Below are positions 27,792-37,649 of a stretch of DNA of 64,000 nt, in pieces (positions within the stretch are counted from its first letter, which is position 1; each line of letters starts with the position of its first letter). A program made the position numbers and the translations under genes. This DNA comes from Oligosphaera ethanolica (GTDB lineage: Bacteria > Verrucomicrobiota > Lentisphaeria > Oligosphaerales > Oligosphaeraceae), in NCBI RefSeq assembly GCF_030814695.1, contig NZ_JAUSVL010000001.1, forward strand, positions 4,190,227 through 4,254,226, in the 5' to 3' direction. The notes beneath the pieces were generated by a model. The model was not told where the DNA came from, made no database searches, and saw nothing but the letters and a program-made list of their open reading frames with translations.

Positions 27792-29816
27792 TTAGAAGGG
27801 CAGTTTGATGACGGCCTTGCTGAGGAAGGTGACGCCGACGCCGACGGTGGTGATGAGGCCCATGCCGCAGGAGAAGCCGGCGGCAACGACGGGGATGTAC
27901 TGGCGCCACTTGAGTTTCAGACGTTTCTTGAAGTAGAAGTGGCCGATGAGGGCGCCGATGAACTGTGGCAGGATGGAGTGTGGCAGGCTCTGGCCGAGGC
28001 CGCGGACCACACCGTAGGTGAGCATGATAGGTGCGCCGATGACGCTCATGCCGCTGAAGAGGATGACGCCAAAGATGGCACCGAAGCCCAGGTAGGTGAC
28101 ATTGAAGGCTTGTTCGAACATGGAGTATTCGCCCATGGTTGACGAGTACATGATACAGGCGTTGGCGGCGTTGAGTTCCCACATTTTCTGGGCGAATGGG
28201 TAGGCCACCGAAGGAATCTGATCGAGGCCCCAGATGAAGTTCATGAAGAAGATAGTACTGAGGAGAATGAGGGGGAAGAGGATGATCTTCGTCTTCCAGA
28301 TACTAGTGAACTTGGTACCGGTGAGTTCACACTGGCGGTAGAAGACGGTCATGGTGCCGTAGTTGGCGATGGGCAGGGGCAGGAACCAGACGGCGACGCC
28401 GTGGTAGCCGCTGAGGATCAGCGCGGCCTCGCGGATCATGGGGACTTCGACGACTTGGCCGACCATTCCTTCCAGGCGGGCGGTGACGTAGCTGATGATC
28501 GGCGTGTAGACATAGCCGAGGAGGAGGAGGACGATCAGCACGTTGCGGATGTCATCCGTCCAGCCGCCGTGATGCCAGACCAGCAGGCCAATGGACACGA
28601 CGGTGTAGGACGCAGTGACCAGGAAGTAGCAGAGGATAATCGCCCAGGCGCCGATGTCGCCGCGGCCTTTGGGGACGTCTTTCCAGGCGCCTTTCTTGAC
28701 CTGGCCGATGGCTTTGAGACGGCGTTTTTCGCGGTTGCCCTTGACAATGCTTTTGACAACCTGGTAGATGCCGGCGATGGCGATGGCGACGGCGATGCCG
28801 ATATGCAGGCTGAAGTAGAAGTCGATGTTATTCTTGAAGAGGGTGGAGATGGTGTCGTCACCGAATTTCCAGTTGCTGAGGATACCGCGATTGTAGAGGA
28901 TGGGGTTGATGACGACGGTGATGATGAGGCCGATGAAACTGCCGACCATGCCGTAGAAGGGCATAACCATGCCAGTGACGATGTTGCCGAAGTCCCAGGA
29001 GATACCTGTGGCGACAGCGTGGAGGTACTGGCCAGTCTTGCCCGTGAAATCAGAGAAAGGAATGGGGAAGATCTGGATGGCGGTGCCGGTGAGGGCGCCG
29101 CTGATGACCGGCAGGAAGAGGTAGATGGAACCGAAGGCAAGGCCGAGCGCGCCGCCGATGGCGAAGACGCGCCAGCGCCAGGAATTCTCGGCGTCCTTGC
29201 TGGTTTTGGCTTCGATGTCTTCAGCCATGGCCATGATGCCCTGGGCGCCGATCGGCGCCATCGGGAAGGGCAGTTTTTCCATATCGCTGGCGACGCGGAA
29301 GAGGCCGTAGCCCAGGACGAGGTTGGAGAGCTGGCCGACGAAGGAGCCGAAGAGCATCATGAGGATGACGGGCAGCCAATCCATGTGGAAGAAGGTACGT
29401 TTAGCATAGGAGTCGGACTCGATGGGCGGTGCCCACCAGCGCGGGATTTGATCGACGATGCCGTTGGCGGCGGCGGCGTCACTTTGGGCGAAGAACTGCT
29501 GCCAGAGCAAGCCGCCGGTGGTGGCGGCGCCCATCATGGACCCGGCCATGAAGAAGAGGACGAAGATTTCGGAGCGATTGAGGTAGCGGTGGGCTCGGCG
29601 GGCGACCTCAATGAAGAGGATGACCGTCACCCACTGGGCGGCGGAGCCGATGCCGGTACCGGCCAGCAGGCCCATGTAGATGGCGCCAGGCACCATCAGC
29701 AGGGCGACAAAAATGGCGCCAAACAGGGCCGACCAGCGGAAGCCTTCTTCAAAAGTCGAAGGCACCTCCATGATGCGGCGAAACTCGTCTAATTCTTTAT
29801 CTACGCGGTGTTCCAT
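27792..29816 (-). CDS. OPT-like polytopic membrane transporter, 674 aa
   Basis: An inner-membrane protein with about 13-15 hydrophobic helices and no signal peptide. GAGG lies about ten bases before ATG. MVPGAIYMGLLAGTGIGSAAQWVTVILFIEVARR and the later FPMAPIGAQGIMAMAEDIEA segment (quoted here only as landmarks MVPGAIYMGLL and FPMAPIGAQGI) resemble oligopeptide transporter (OPT)-superfamily proteins of PVC bacteria that are usually annotated only as peptide transporters or DUFs. OPT proteins move small peptides or metal chelates by cation symport. The gene is 29 bases downstream of the 1618-residue permease gene, in the middle of the ABC operon. A distant relative lies at 52082-54121. Confidence 0.65.
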   Translation of the reverse strand: MEHRVDKELDEFRRIMEVPSTFEEGFRWSALFGAIFVALLMVPGAIYMGLLAGTGIGSAAQWVTVILFIEVARRAHRYLNRSEIFVLFFMAGSMMGAATTGGLLWQQFFAQSDAAAANGIVDQIPRWWAPPIESDSYAKRTFFHMDWLPVILMMLFGSFVGQLSNLVLGYGLFRVASDMEKLPFPMAPIGAQGIMAMAEDIEAKTSKDAENSWRWRVFAIGGALGLAFGSIYLFLPVISGALTGTAIQIFPIPFSDFTGKTGQYLHAVATGISWDFGNIVTGMVMPFYGMVGSFIGLIITVVINPILYNRGILSNWKFGDDTISTLFKNNIDFYFSLHIGIAVAIAIAGIYQVVKSIVKGNREKRRLKAIGQVKKGAWKDVPKGRGDIGAWAIILCYFLVTASYTVVSIGLLVWHHGGWTDDIRNVLIVLLLLGYVYTPIISYVTARLEGMVGQVVEVPMIREAALILSGYHGVAVWFLPLPIANYGTMTVFYRQCELTGTKFTSIWKTKIILFPLILLSTIFFMNFIWGLDQIPSVAYPFAQKMWELNAANACIMYSSTMGEYSMFEQAFNVTYLGFGAIFGVILFSGMSVIGAPIMLTYGVVRGLGQSLPHSILPQFIGALIGHFYFKKRLKLKWRQYIPVVAAGFSCGMGLITTVGVGVTFLSKAVIKLPF

Positions 29817-29845
29817 GCTCGTATTTCCTCACCCTGGTGAATGAT

Positions 29846-32800
29846 CTATTGATTGTTTTCGGCTCCGAGGCTCGTCAAAGTCCTCTGGCGGTAGAGTTCC
29901 ATAGTCTGGCGGGGTATGGAGCGCCAGATGAGGAACTGCTGCCGCAAGTCGTCAAGGAAGACTTTGTTGAGGCGTTGCCAATCCTTAGGCTGACCGGAAA
30001 TACGTTTGAGGACGACGCGGACCTCGTCAATGCCGGCGATTTCGCTGGGTGTGCTGCGCAGAGAGAAGCTCTGGCTGACACCGAGGTCGAAAGGCGCGAG
30101 GGCGAGGTTGGCGTCCAGTCCGAGTTCGCCGTTAGCTTCTTTGACGAGTTGGACATTGCTGGTCATGAAGCGTCCGAGGCCGGTGTCGGTGTGGTTGCCG
30201 AAGTGTTCCTGGAGGAAGCTGACGACGCCGGTGATGTCATACTGTGAGACGGTGAAGGGGAAGACCAAGTCCATAATATCGCCCTGGGGTTCTGGTGGCC
30301 GCCAGATGCGCATGAGTCCGGGGTTGGCGGACTTGGAGGCCTTGATGGCTGGGTACACGGAAGAAATCAGCACGGTGGCCATGACGATGAGGATGGTGAC
30401 GATGGTATTGGTGGAGGACATGTTCATCTCGGGCACGCGGACGAGGCCGAATTCGGAGGCGACGCCGAGGAGTTTGAGGGTGCCCTGGGCGAGCAAGTAG
30501 CCGCCAAGGCCGCCGATGAGGGCATAGACCATGGATTCGGCGAAGAAGAGGGTGGCGACGTGCCTGGGGGCAAGGCCGAGGGCGCTGAAGGTGTAAATTT
30601 CCTTTTTGCGGTCGGCGACGGAACCGAGCATGGTGCCGAAGATGACCAGGCCGCCGAGGACGATGGGGAAGAAGAGGTCTTTGGCGCCGCTGGCCTTGAG
30701 GACCGTGCCGAGGAGGTGGCGGTAGACGCCATTCTGGCGGGTGGCGGGAATGGGGAAGGGGAGGATACGGGCGAGGTTTTCGGCGGTTTCGATCGCCTCG
30801 GAGCTGTCTTCGGTGTAGATAATCAGGCCGTAGAGGGAGGCGCCGAGGGTCTTGGCGGTGTCAGCAGAAACCACGGCGACCTGATCGACTGGCAGGCTCG
30901 CCCAGTTTTTCTGCGACATCATTTCCATCTCTTCCTCGCCGTCCACGTTGGTGGGCTGGGTGGAGGAGGTTTCGGTGAAGTCAGCGGGGAGGATGCTGCT
31001 GGTGTCCATGTCTTTGGCGGCCGAGAGCATGACAGCGTCAAGGAGTTTGCCGACGGTGAGACGGCGGCCGCGGAAGAGCACCTGGTCGCCGGGTTCGACT
31101 TCAAGGACTTTGGCGACGGCGTTGGTGATGAGGATGGTGTTGTCATCGACGGCGCCGAAGTAGTCGCGGAGGTCTTCGCGCTGGTTTAGTTCGTCGGGTT
31201 CGATGCCGAGGACGCCCTTGATGGTGAGGGGCTTGGAGGCGTCTGTACGGCTGACCAGGAGGCCGGGGTTGTCCTGGGTTTTGGGTGAGATCCAGAGGCG
31301 GCGGCAGACCGTGAGTTTGGGCCAGCGGCCTTTGATGATATCGCGGAGGTCTTCGCTGAGCGGGTTCCAGTTGACGTTGTGAACGAAGGCGCCGCTGTAG
31401 GCCGGGTTTGGGGCGGCGAAGAGGGTGACGACGCCGGACTGGGTGCCGAAGGAGGCGAAGCAGAGGATAGTGAAGGTTAGCAGGATGATGGTGATGGCGG
31501 TGAGGGCGGTACGGGTGGGGCGCCGGCGCATGGTGGAGATGCCCATCTGCATAGCGGCCATAAAGGTACTGACGTTGGAGACGTCATTGACGTGGACGGT
31601 GGCGGTCAGGCCCTGGATGGCTTTGAGTTCGTACTCGAATTTGCGCATGATGATGAAGATCACCATGGTGGACATGACGACGATGGCAAAGCCGAGGAAG
31701 ATAATGATGGGCGTGTTGGCGATGGCGAAGGCGGGGTGGGTGAGGTAAAGGATGGTGAAGGTCATCGCGAAGAAGAACACAAACCAGTAGATTTGCTTGT
31801 AGATGGTGGTGGCGCCAATGATCACGCGTTCCAGCGCGAAAGCGAAGGGGACGGAGAGGCCCAGCAGGATTAGCACCGCGAAGACCAGGTCGTCCAACAT
31901 GGAGCGGACTTTCTGGTAGACTGGCCGGGAGGCCCAGAAGGAGGTGGTGGTGAGGGCTTCGCGGCGCAGGGGCGTGGTGTCGGGCTTGGCGGCTTCGAGC
32001 AGGATGTCTTCAGAGCGGCCATGGAGTTCGGCCAAGGAGGAGTCGAGGATGCCCTTGGCGCGGAGGATGTCCATGCGGGATTCGTTGAGGCGCCAGAGGT
32101 CGGACGAAGAGCGGGCGGCGGCGTTGATGGCGATGGGGTCGCCGATCATGGAGAAGCCATCGCCGATTTGTTCGTCGGCAGCGGGGGTGTTGTCCAGGAA
32201 CTGCGGGCCGTTGTTGAGGCCGACCATCTGGCGGAGACTGAAGAGCTTGACGCCCTTTTCGCGTTCTTCGGAATACCAGCAGACGACGCCGTCGACGGTT
32301 TCTTTGAAGGACTTGGTTTTGTCGAGGTCGGAGTTGGCGCGGGCGGAGAGGATTTTGACGTCCTCGCCGGGCAGTTTGTCGGTCCGTTGCTGGGATGGGA
32401 GGACGATGCTGCCGCTGCGGGCGCGGAAGGTATTGAGGCGCCAGCGGATGTTGGGGTAGGAGTTGTCGCCGGAGACTTCGAGGATGTTGCCGGCAGGGTC
32501 GAAGATGGCTGCGAAGCCGCCGCGTGAACCCCAGGCGTTGGTGACGGGGCCGAGAGAGTAGACGCCGTTGCGGTCCGTGCGCAGCACCTGGAAGTTGTCA
32601 AAGGCCGGCGGTTTGTTTTCGTTGAAAGCGAGTGAGAAGTTGCGGTTGAGGCGGAACTGAATGATGGCGCCGGGCATGGGGGTGTTAGGGATGGAGGTCC
32701 CTTGGAGCATGCCCATGACCATGGGGCCCTTGGCGCTGTTGTCGGTGTCGAAGCTGGGAATGACGTATTCCTTGCTGGCGACGATACCGCGGCGGAGGGA

Positions 32801-34702
32801 CAGTGCGGGTTGGTTGCCGAGGGCGTCTTCGGCGGCCGTGGGGGGCAGGCCGGGTGATGGTGCGAAGAAGCGGGCGATATCGGCTGCCTGGGAGTAGATG
32901 CGGGCGATGTCGAGTCGGTCGAGGGTGTCGTTGGGGGTGCCTTCGCGGACGGTGGCTTCCTGGACGGTGCCGAGGGCGAGGTTATAGATACCGAAGAGAC
33001 CGGCGGGCTCGCCACTGTGGATGAGGAATGGCGCGCCCCAGATGACGCGGGTCTGGGGAAGGGTCTGGTCAGAGGACTCGGTGAGGAAACTGGTGGGGAT
33101 ATTCAGGCCGGTGAGAGTCTGGTTGGTTTTGAGGAAGGCTGCCTGGATTTTGCCGTAGAGGCCGGGGTTGTCCTGCCAGGAGTGCATGGACGATTCGCCG
33201 CCGATGATGACAGCCCAGCGATCGCTGGTGTCGCCGAGCAGCAGGGATACGTGGAGGCTGATCCAGCTGTTGCCGATCAGTTCGACAATAGCTTCGTCGG
33301 CATCGAGGCCGAGGCGTTCGGTGTCGAGTTCCTTGGCGCGCAGTTCAATATCTTCGCGGACCTCAGCGAGGATTTTTACGAGGTTTGCGGCGACTTCCGG
33401 CTCGAGGGTGATGGCGCCGCCACCGCCCTGGAGGTCGCGTTTCTGTCTGCCGATGGTGCGCTGCAGTTCATTCCAGGTGTGTTTGATGGGAGTGACTTTT
33501 GCGCGTTCGCCGCGGATTTCCTCGACGCGGGCGGCGATTTTGTCAGGGAAGCCGTCGGGATACATTTTGCGGTAGGTGAGGACTTCGTCGTTGAGGAGGT
33601 ATTCCTGGTTTTTGTAGGTATGGGCGTGGCGTTGGGCCTTGTCAGCGAGGCGGTCGAGGAGGCGGCGGCGGACGGGTGAGGCGGCGGTGATGGGATTTGG
33701 GGTATCCAGCAGGAGCTTCATTTCCTTGATGAAGTTAGCCTCGTTGTCGTAGGATTCTTCGCGTTTGGCGATAGTGACGTCTTCCTTGTCGATTTCGAGG
33801 GTGCGGTAGAACATGCTGCTGCCCAGGTGTCCGCGGGACTGATTGTCGAAGAAGGCGACGAGAGTGTGTCGGCGTGGGCGGTTGGCGCTGATGTGTTCGG
33901 CGATCTGGAGGAGTGCGGCGCAGTTGACGGCGCTGCGGGCGCCGGGTGAGATGGTGGGCACTTCGCCATAGGAGTCGAGGTTTGCGGCCATGATGATGAC
34001 TTCGTCTTTGCTTTGGCTGAAGACGGGGTCGGTGCCTTTGAAGAAGGCGAAGATGTTTTTGCCGATAACGGGTTCCCAGATGACGCTGCTGTTGACGGTG
34101 ACCATGCCGGATTTGGGCAGATCAGCGGGGTCGCCGGGGTAGTAGTAGCGGAGGAGGTTGACGTTGCTTTCGGCGTAGTGGGGGGTGCGGCTGTCGGCAT
34201 TGTCATTGCGGGTGAAGATGATGCCTTTGGCGCCCATGCGGAGCGCGCGGACCCAGCCCTGGCCGCAGTTGAAGTCGAGTACGGCGATAGCGCCTTCGAC
34301 GTTGACGGCCGCGAAATCCGTGGCGGCGCCGGCGCCGACGTGGACGATGGGAGCGGTGATGCCTTCGGGCGGGGTGACGGGGGGGATAATGCCGTTGGGG
34401 CGCATGGGCACCAGCGTTAGCGGCGCACCGCCTTCGGGGGTGAGGGTGGCATTGAGGACCTTGAGCTGAGTGGTGGCGAAGGGCTGCTCAATGAAGCTGT
34501 CGGGCTGGAGTCCTTTGAGGCGTTGCCCGACATGGTCGGCTGCCTGTTGGAATTCGCTGGTGCCGCTGAGGCGGTGGGGTGTCTGGGTCAGGGTGCGACA
34601 GTCCTTGACAAAGGACTCGGGCAGAGATTGCGCGGTGCAGACGGCGACAGTGAGTACGGCGGCGATGCCAATGATCAGTTGTGATGTTGAGAAAGCTCGC
34701 AT
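29846..34702 (-). CDS. 1618-aa FtsX/MacB-type permease fused to degenerate M28-like peptidase domain
   Basis: The N-terminus (about 7-24) is a signal or anchor helix. Residues about 30-300 follow the PA-plus-M28 peptidase layout (VGQRLKGLQ, VEGAIAVLDF, GAKGIIF, IIMAANLDSYGEVPTISPGA), but expected metal ligands are absent: the His-x-Asp site is Asn241-Leu-Asp243, the PGADDN site is PGARSAVN (253-260), and the Glu-Glu site is DNQSRG (286-291). A long periplasmic part follows, then helices at about 938-958, 972-990, 996-1018 and 1066-1085, a MacB-like periplasmic part, and three C-terminal helices near 1370-1490 with ADRKKEIYTFSALGLAPRHV typical of FtsX permeases. A charged soluble tail ends it. 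It lies in an operon with two LolD-like ATPases. Function unknown. Confidence 0.75.
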   Translation of the reverse strand: MRAFSTSQLIIGIAAVLTVAVCTAQSLPESFVKDCRTLTQTPHRLSGTSEFQQAADHVGQRLKGLQPDSFIEQPFATTQLKVLNATLTPEGGAPLTLVPMRPNGIIPPVTPPEGITAPIVHVGAGAATDFAAVNVEGAIAVLDFNCGQGWVRALRMGAKGIIFTRNDNADSRTPHYAESNVNLLRYYYPGDPADLPKSGMVTVNSSVIWEPVIGKNIFAFFKGTDPVFSQSKDEVIIMAANLDSYGEVPTISPGARSAVNCAALLQIAEHISANRPRRHTLVAFFDNQSRGHLGSSMFYRTLEIDKEDVTIAKREESYDNEANFIKEMKLLLDTPNPITAASPVRRRLLDRLADKAQRHAHTYKNQEYLLNDEVLTYRKMYPDGFPDKIAARVEEIRGERAKVTPIKHTWNELQRTIGRQKRDLQGGGGAITLEPEVAANLVKILAEVREDIELRAKELDTERLGLDADEAIVELIGNSWISLHVSLLLGDTSDRWAVIIGGESSMHSWQDNPGLYGKIQAAFLKTNQTLTGLNIPTSFLTESSDQTLPQTRVIWGAPFLIHSGEPAGLFGIYNLALGTVQEATVREGTPNDTLDRLDIARIYSQAADIARFFAPSPGLPPTAAEDALGNQPALSLRRGIVASKEYVIPSFDTDNSAKGPMVMGMLQGTSIPNTPMPGAIIQFRLNRNFSLAFNENKPPAFDNFQVLRTDRNGVYSLGPVTNAWGSRGGFAAIFDPAGNILEVSGDNSYPNIRWRLNTFRARSGSIVLPSQQRTDKLPGEDVKILSARANSDLDKTKSFKETVDGVVCWYSEEREKGVKLFSLRQMVGLNNGPQFLDNTPAADEQIGDGFSMIGDPIAINAAARSSSDLWRLNESRMDILRAKGILDSSLAELHGRSEDILLEAAKPDTTPLRREALTTTSFWASRPVYQKVRSMLDDLVFAVLILLGLSVPFAFALERVIIGATTIYKQIYWFVFFFAMTFTILYLTHPAFAIANTPIIIFLGFAIVVMSTMVIFIIMRKFEYELKAIQGLTATVHVNDVSNVSTFMAAMQMGISTMRRRPTRTALTAITIILLTFTILCFASFGTQSGVVTLFAAPNPAYSGAFVHNVNWNPLSEDLRDIIKGRWPKLTVCRRLWISPKTQDNPGLLVSRTDASKPLTIKGVLGIEPDELNQREDLRDYFGAVDDNTILITNAVAKVLEVEPGDQVLFRGRRLTVGKLLDAVMLSAAKDMDTSSILPADFTETSSTQPTNVDGEEEMEMMSQKNWASLPVDQVAVVSADTAKTLGASLYGLIIYTEDSSEAIETAENLARILPFPIPATRQNGVYRHLLGTVLKASGAKDLFFPIVLGGLVIFGTMLGSVADRKKEIYTFSALGLAPRHVATLFFAESMVYALIGGLGGYLLAQGTLKLLGVASEFGLVRVPEMNMSSTNTIVTILIVMATVLISSVYPAIKASKSANPGLMRIWRPPEPQGDIMDLVFPFTVSQYDITGVVSFLQEHFGNHTDTGLGRFMTSNVQLVKEANGELGLDANLALAPFDLGVSQSFSLRSTPSEIAGIDEVRVVLKRISGQPKDWQRLNKVFLDDLRQQFLIWRSIPRQTMELYRQRTLTSLGAENNQ

Positions 34703-34856
34703 AGTTGGTTATTATCCCTTTGTCGTCCCTACTGGATCTCTTGCCTGGTCCTGGTGCTTTCGCGCCGGGAGCGGTTTTTTATATAATTTTGAGCCTGACG
34801 CCGGCCGTGGCCTTGGTTGGCTGAGTGATGTGCAGTACTTGCTGGCGGTCTGCGGT

Positions 34857-35630
34857 TTAATGGCCGTCGATGCCGCCGACTTCGATATGGACGTCACCGC
34901 GGTCGGCGATGCGGTCGATTTTGCCATCGCGGATCCACATCAGGCGGTCGCAAATGTTCATCATGCGGTGGTCATGGGTAGCGCAGATAATGGTCACGCC
35001 CTTTTCCTTGTTGAGGCGCTGGAGGATTTCGAGGATCTCCTGGCCGGTATGGAGGTCGAGGTTCGCGGTCGGTTCGTCGCAGAGCAGCACGCTGGGGTTG
35101 TTGGAGAGCGAGCGGGCGATGGCGACGCGTTGCTGCTGACCGCCGGACATTTCGATGGGGCGGTGATGCCAGCGGTCCTTGAGGCCGACCAAGTCGAGCA
35201 GGCCCATGCCGCGGGAACGGGCTTCGTCCGGCATGACGCCGCCGAAGGCCATAGGGGTGGTGACGTTTTCGAGGGCGGTCATGTATTTGATTAGATTGTA
35301 GCTTTGGAAGATGTAGCCGATTTTATGGCAGCGCAGGTAGGCGAGTTCTTCGGCGGTGAGCTGGGCGACGTCCACTTCATCAATGAAGACGCGGCCGACG
35401 GACGGGCTGTCGAGGGCGCCGATCATGTTGAAGAAAGTGGATTTACCAGAGCCGGAGGGGCCCATGACGGAGATGAATTCGCCCTGGAAGATTTCGATGT
35501 CCATGCCCCGCAGGGCCTCAGTGAGCACACCCTTCATGAGGTAGCTTTTTTTGAGGCCGACGGTGCGGATGATGATACGTCTGTCAGCGTTTTTCTGAGC
35601 GGCGTCGCTTTGCGGGGTGGTTTCAGCCAT
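34857..35630 (-). CDS. ABC transporter ATPase, LolD/MacB type (first ATPase of operon)
   Basis: A 257-residue single ABC domain with a hydrophilic head of about 18 residues. Visible: Walker A GPSGSGKS (57-64), IFQSYNLIKYMTALENV, signature MSGGQQQRVAIARSL, Walker B LLCDEPTANLD and H-loop CATHDHRMM. It is a paralogue of the ATPase at 26997-27722. It lies 76 bases downstream of the 491-residue permease gene and is most simply its partner. A gap of 154 bases with an AT-rich stretch separates it from the 1618-residue gene. Confidence 0.9.
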   Translation of the reverse strand: MAETTPQSDAAQKNADRRIIIRTVGLKKSYLMKGVLTEALRGMDIEIFQGEFISVMGPSGSGKSTFFNMIGALDSPSVGRVFIDEVDVAQLTAEELAYLRCHKIGYIFQSYNLIKYMTALENVTTPMAFGGVMPDEARSRGMGLLDLVGLKDRWHHRPIEMSGGQQQRVAIARSLSNNPSVLLCDEPTANLDLHTGQEILEILQRLNKEKGVTIICATHDHRMMNICDRLMWIRDGKIDRIADRGDVHIEVGGIDGH

Positions 35631-35706
35631 AGTGCACTCTTCTCAGCTAGTTATTTACATGCAAGGTTTTCATTGATGACCGGTAGGGGCGGTGACGCTG
35701 GGGGGA

Positions 35707-37182
35707 TTACTCGACGCGCATGGCTTTCATCGGTGCGAGGCGGGCGGCTTTGAAGGAGGGCAGCACGGCGGCCACGGCGGCCAGGATGGTGCCCAGGAGC
35801 ACAGACATGAGCATGCCCACGAGGATGTCGCCAATCGGAATGGCGCCGAGGAAGTTCACGCCGAAGGCCGCCAGCATGCGGCCGAGGCCGATGACGCCGC
35901 CGAGGATGGAACCGATAACGCCGCCGACGATGCCCATGAAGCAGCTTTCGAGGACGAACATGATCATGATGAAGCCGTCGAGGGCGCCGAGGCATTTGAG
36001 GGTGGCGATTTCGTTGAAGCGTTCCGTGACGGCCATCATCATGGCATTGGTGATGCCGATGCCGCAGACGAGCATGGAGACGAAGAGGAGCCAGCCCAGG
36101 CGTTCGCCGAGGCCGAGGACGCCCTTGCCGGCGTCGAGGGTGAGGCGTTCGGCGCGCAGCAGCGCGGCATTTTCCTTGCGGCCTTGGGCGAGGTCAACGA
36201 GGCGGTCGGGGGTGAGCCCCTCCGTCTTAAGGCCGCCTTCCTGCATCTTTTCGAGGTAGCGAGTAGCGAAGCGCTTGCCGTCGAGATATTTCCACATCAT
36301 CATGACATTGACGTCGGCGGGGAGGATATTGGCTTGTTGGGCGATAAGCTGGCGGGTGGGGCGTTCTTCCATGCTTTCTTCGAGGGCGAGGATATCGAGC
36401 AGGCGTTGGGCTTGGTCGGCGACCAGCGGCGCGGTTTGGTCGGCGTCAAAGATAAAGCCCGCTTGGCGGATGGTGTCGCCGAAGGGGCCGTTGGCGGTGG
36501 CCAGTTTTTCGAGGATGGTTTTTCCCTTGAGGGTCTTGTTGATAACAGCGATGGCGTTACGGCGGGCGGTGATGATGGTTTTGACTTGTTTGCGGATTTC
36601 TGGGCCTTTGGCGAGCACGGCGTCGAGTTCATCAAAACTCATATCGAAGTGTACGGAGCGAATGCGTGAGAGGGCGAGCTTGAACTGCTCCATGTTCTCG
36701 GGGGTGCGGAGGCGGTTGAGGATTTCCAGGCCGGAGGCGGTGTGGATCATGGCGCGGCGCTTGGCGTAGTCGAGGCTGTTGAAGAAATCGAAGACGAAGA
36801 CGATTTTCTGGGCGTGGGTCTGGAAGGCGGCCATATCGTCGTCGTTCATGGCGGCGAAGCGCTGGGTTTCGCGGTACAGATCGGAGTCGGGGCTGCAGTT
36901 GGCGACTTCGATGATGATGGACTCCTGGCTTCCCGGCGAGCTCAGTTTGGCGCTCCAGTTGTAGATGACGCGGGACGTGTCAATACGTTCGCGGGTATTG
37001 CTGGCTACGGAGCGTTTGATGAGACTTTCAGCGAGGATATTCATGAGGAAGGCGACGGCGACAACGATAACGGCGACCGTCACGGAAGCCCGGAAGAGGC
37101 GGTAGCGAATACCATCGACCGTGATGGAAATAGTCCGCCGCATGCTTAGCCACGGTTGATCAGCAATATTGATTGACTTCAT
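35707..37182 (-). CDS. FtsX/MacB-like ABC permease, 491 aa
   Basis: An inner-membrane permease with the FtsX layout: one helix near 32-52, a long, largely helical periplasmic domain (about 55-345), then three helices (about 365-385, 410-440, 450-475). Diagnostic sequence includes MMMAVTERFNEIATLKCLGAL in the cytoplasmic loop (landmark RFNEIATLKCLGA) and the ending PSFKAARLAPMKAMRVE, close to the PA.kAAkl.P.eALR tail of MacB/LolC proteins. It is the third gene of the operon, after the PqqD-like gene, with its ATPase next. Proteins of this class use ATP in the cytoplasm to work on periplasmic substrates. Confidence 0.82.
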   Translation of the reverse strand: MKSINIADQPWLSMRRTISITVDGIRYRLFRASVTVAVIVVAVAFLMNILAESLIKRSVASNTRERIDTSRVIYNWSAKLSSPGSQESIIIEVANCSPDSDLYRETQRFAAMNDDDMAAFQTHAQKIVFVFDFFNSLDYAKRRAMIHTASGLEILNRLRTPENMEQFKLALSRIRSVHFDMSFDELDAVLAKGPEIRKQVKTIITARRNAIAVINKTLKGKTILEKLATANGPFGDTIRQAGFIFDADQTAPLVADQAQRLLDILALEESMEERPTRQLIAQQANILPADVNVMMMWKYLDGKRFATRYLEKMQEGGLKTEGLTPDRLVDLAQGRKENAALLRAERLTLDAGKGVLGLGERLGWLLFVSMLVCGIGITNAMMMAVTERFNEIATLKCLGALDGFIMIMFVLESCFMGIVGGVIGSILGGVIGLGRMLAAFGVNFLGAIPIGDILVGMLMSVLLGTILAAVAAVLPSFKAARLAPMKAMRVE

Positions 37183-37257
37183 GGTCCTTCCTGTTGTCCT
37201 CAGGGCTTCGTATGGTGAATAGGTTGTGAGTGAAAAGATGCCTGGCCGTGCGGGCGC

Positions 37258-37644
37258 TCAGTCCTTGTCCATGACGACAGCGAGGACGCCGCGTTGCACG
37301 AGCTTCTTAAAATAGTCCGTTACGCCGGTTTTCGCCTCATGAAAACTCAATTGGTACTTATCTTTAAACAAATCTATTATTTCCTCGACGTCTCGTTGGC
37401 CATCGCACCACAGCCAGAGCTGTTTGCCGACGCCGTCGAGGATGACCTCACGTTGTGGATTGTAGGGCACGAACCAACTGATGGGAGGAAACATATAACG
37501 CGGTTTTTGGGTTTTGACAACTACGCAGAGCTGATTTTCGTCGTTTTCCCGGGTAGTAGCGGCGGTGTTGCGGACGGGTCTGGCTTTGAGCATGGAGCGC
37601 CAGTTTTGGCGTTGCGGCGTGTTTTTTGGGTGGCTTTTGTCCAT
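37258..37644 (-). CDS. PqqD-like protein (RRE-type fold)
   Basis: A 128-residue cytoplasmic protein. A basic, Asn/Gln-rich head (1-50) precedes a region (about 68-124) containing ILDGVGKQLWLWCDGQRDV, EEIIDLFKDKY and DYFKKLVQRGVLAVV. This matches the PqqD winged-helix pattern (L...g..iW...dG..tveEi...l...y......v..dv..fl..L...g.l). PqqD domains bind precursor peptides and present them to radical SAM or other maturases. No maturase or precursor gene is found in the window. It lies five bases after the preceding gene and 75 before the permease gene. The start is not strongly supported by a ribosome binding site. Confidence 0.75.
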   Translation of the reverse strand: MDKSHPKNTPQRQNWRSMLKARPVRNTAATTRENDENQLCVVVKTQKPRYMFPPISWFVPYNPQREVILDGVGKQLWLWCDGQRDVEEIIDLFKDKYQLSFHEAKTGVTDYFKKLVQRGVLAVVMDKD

Positions 37645-37649
37645 AGCGA

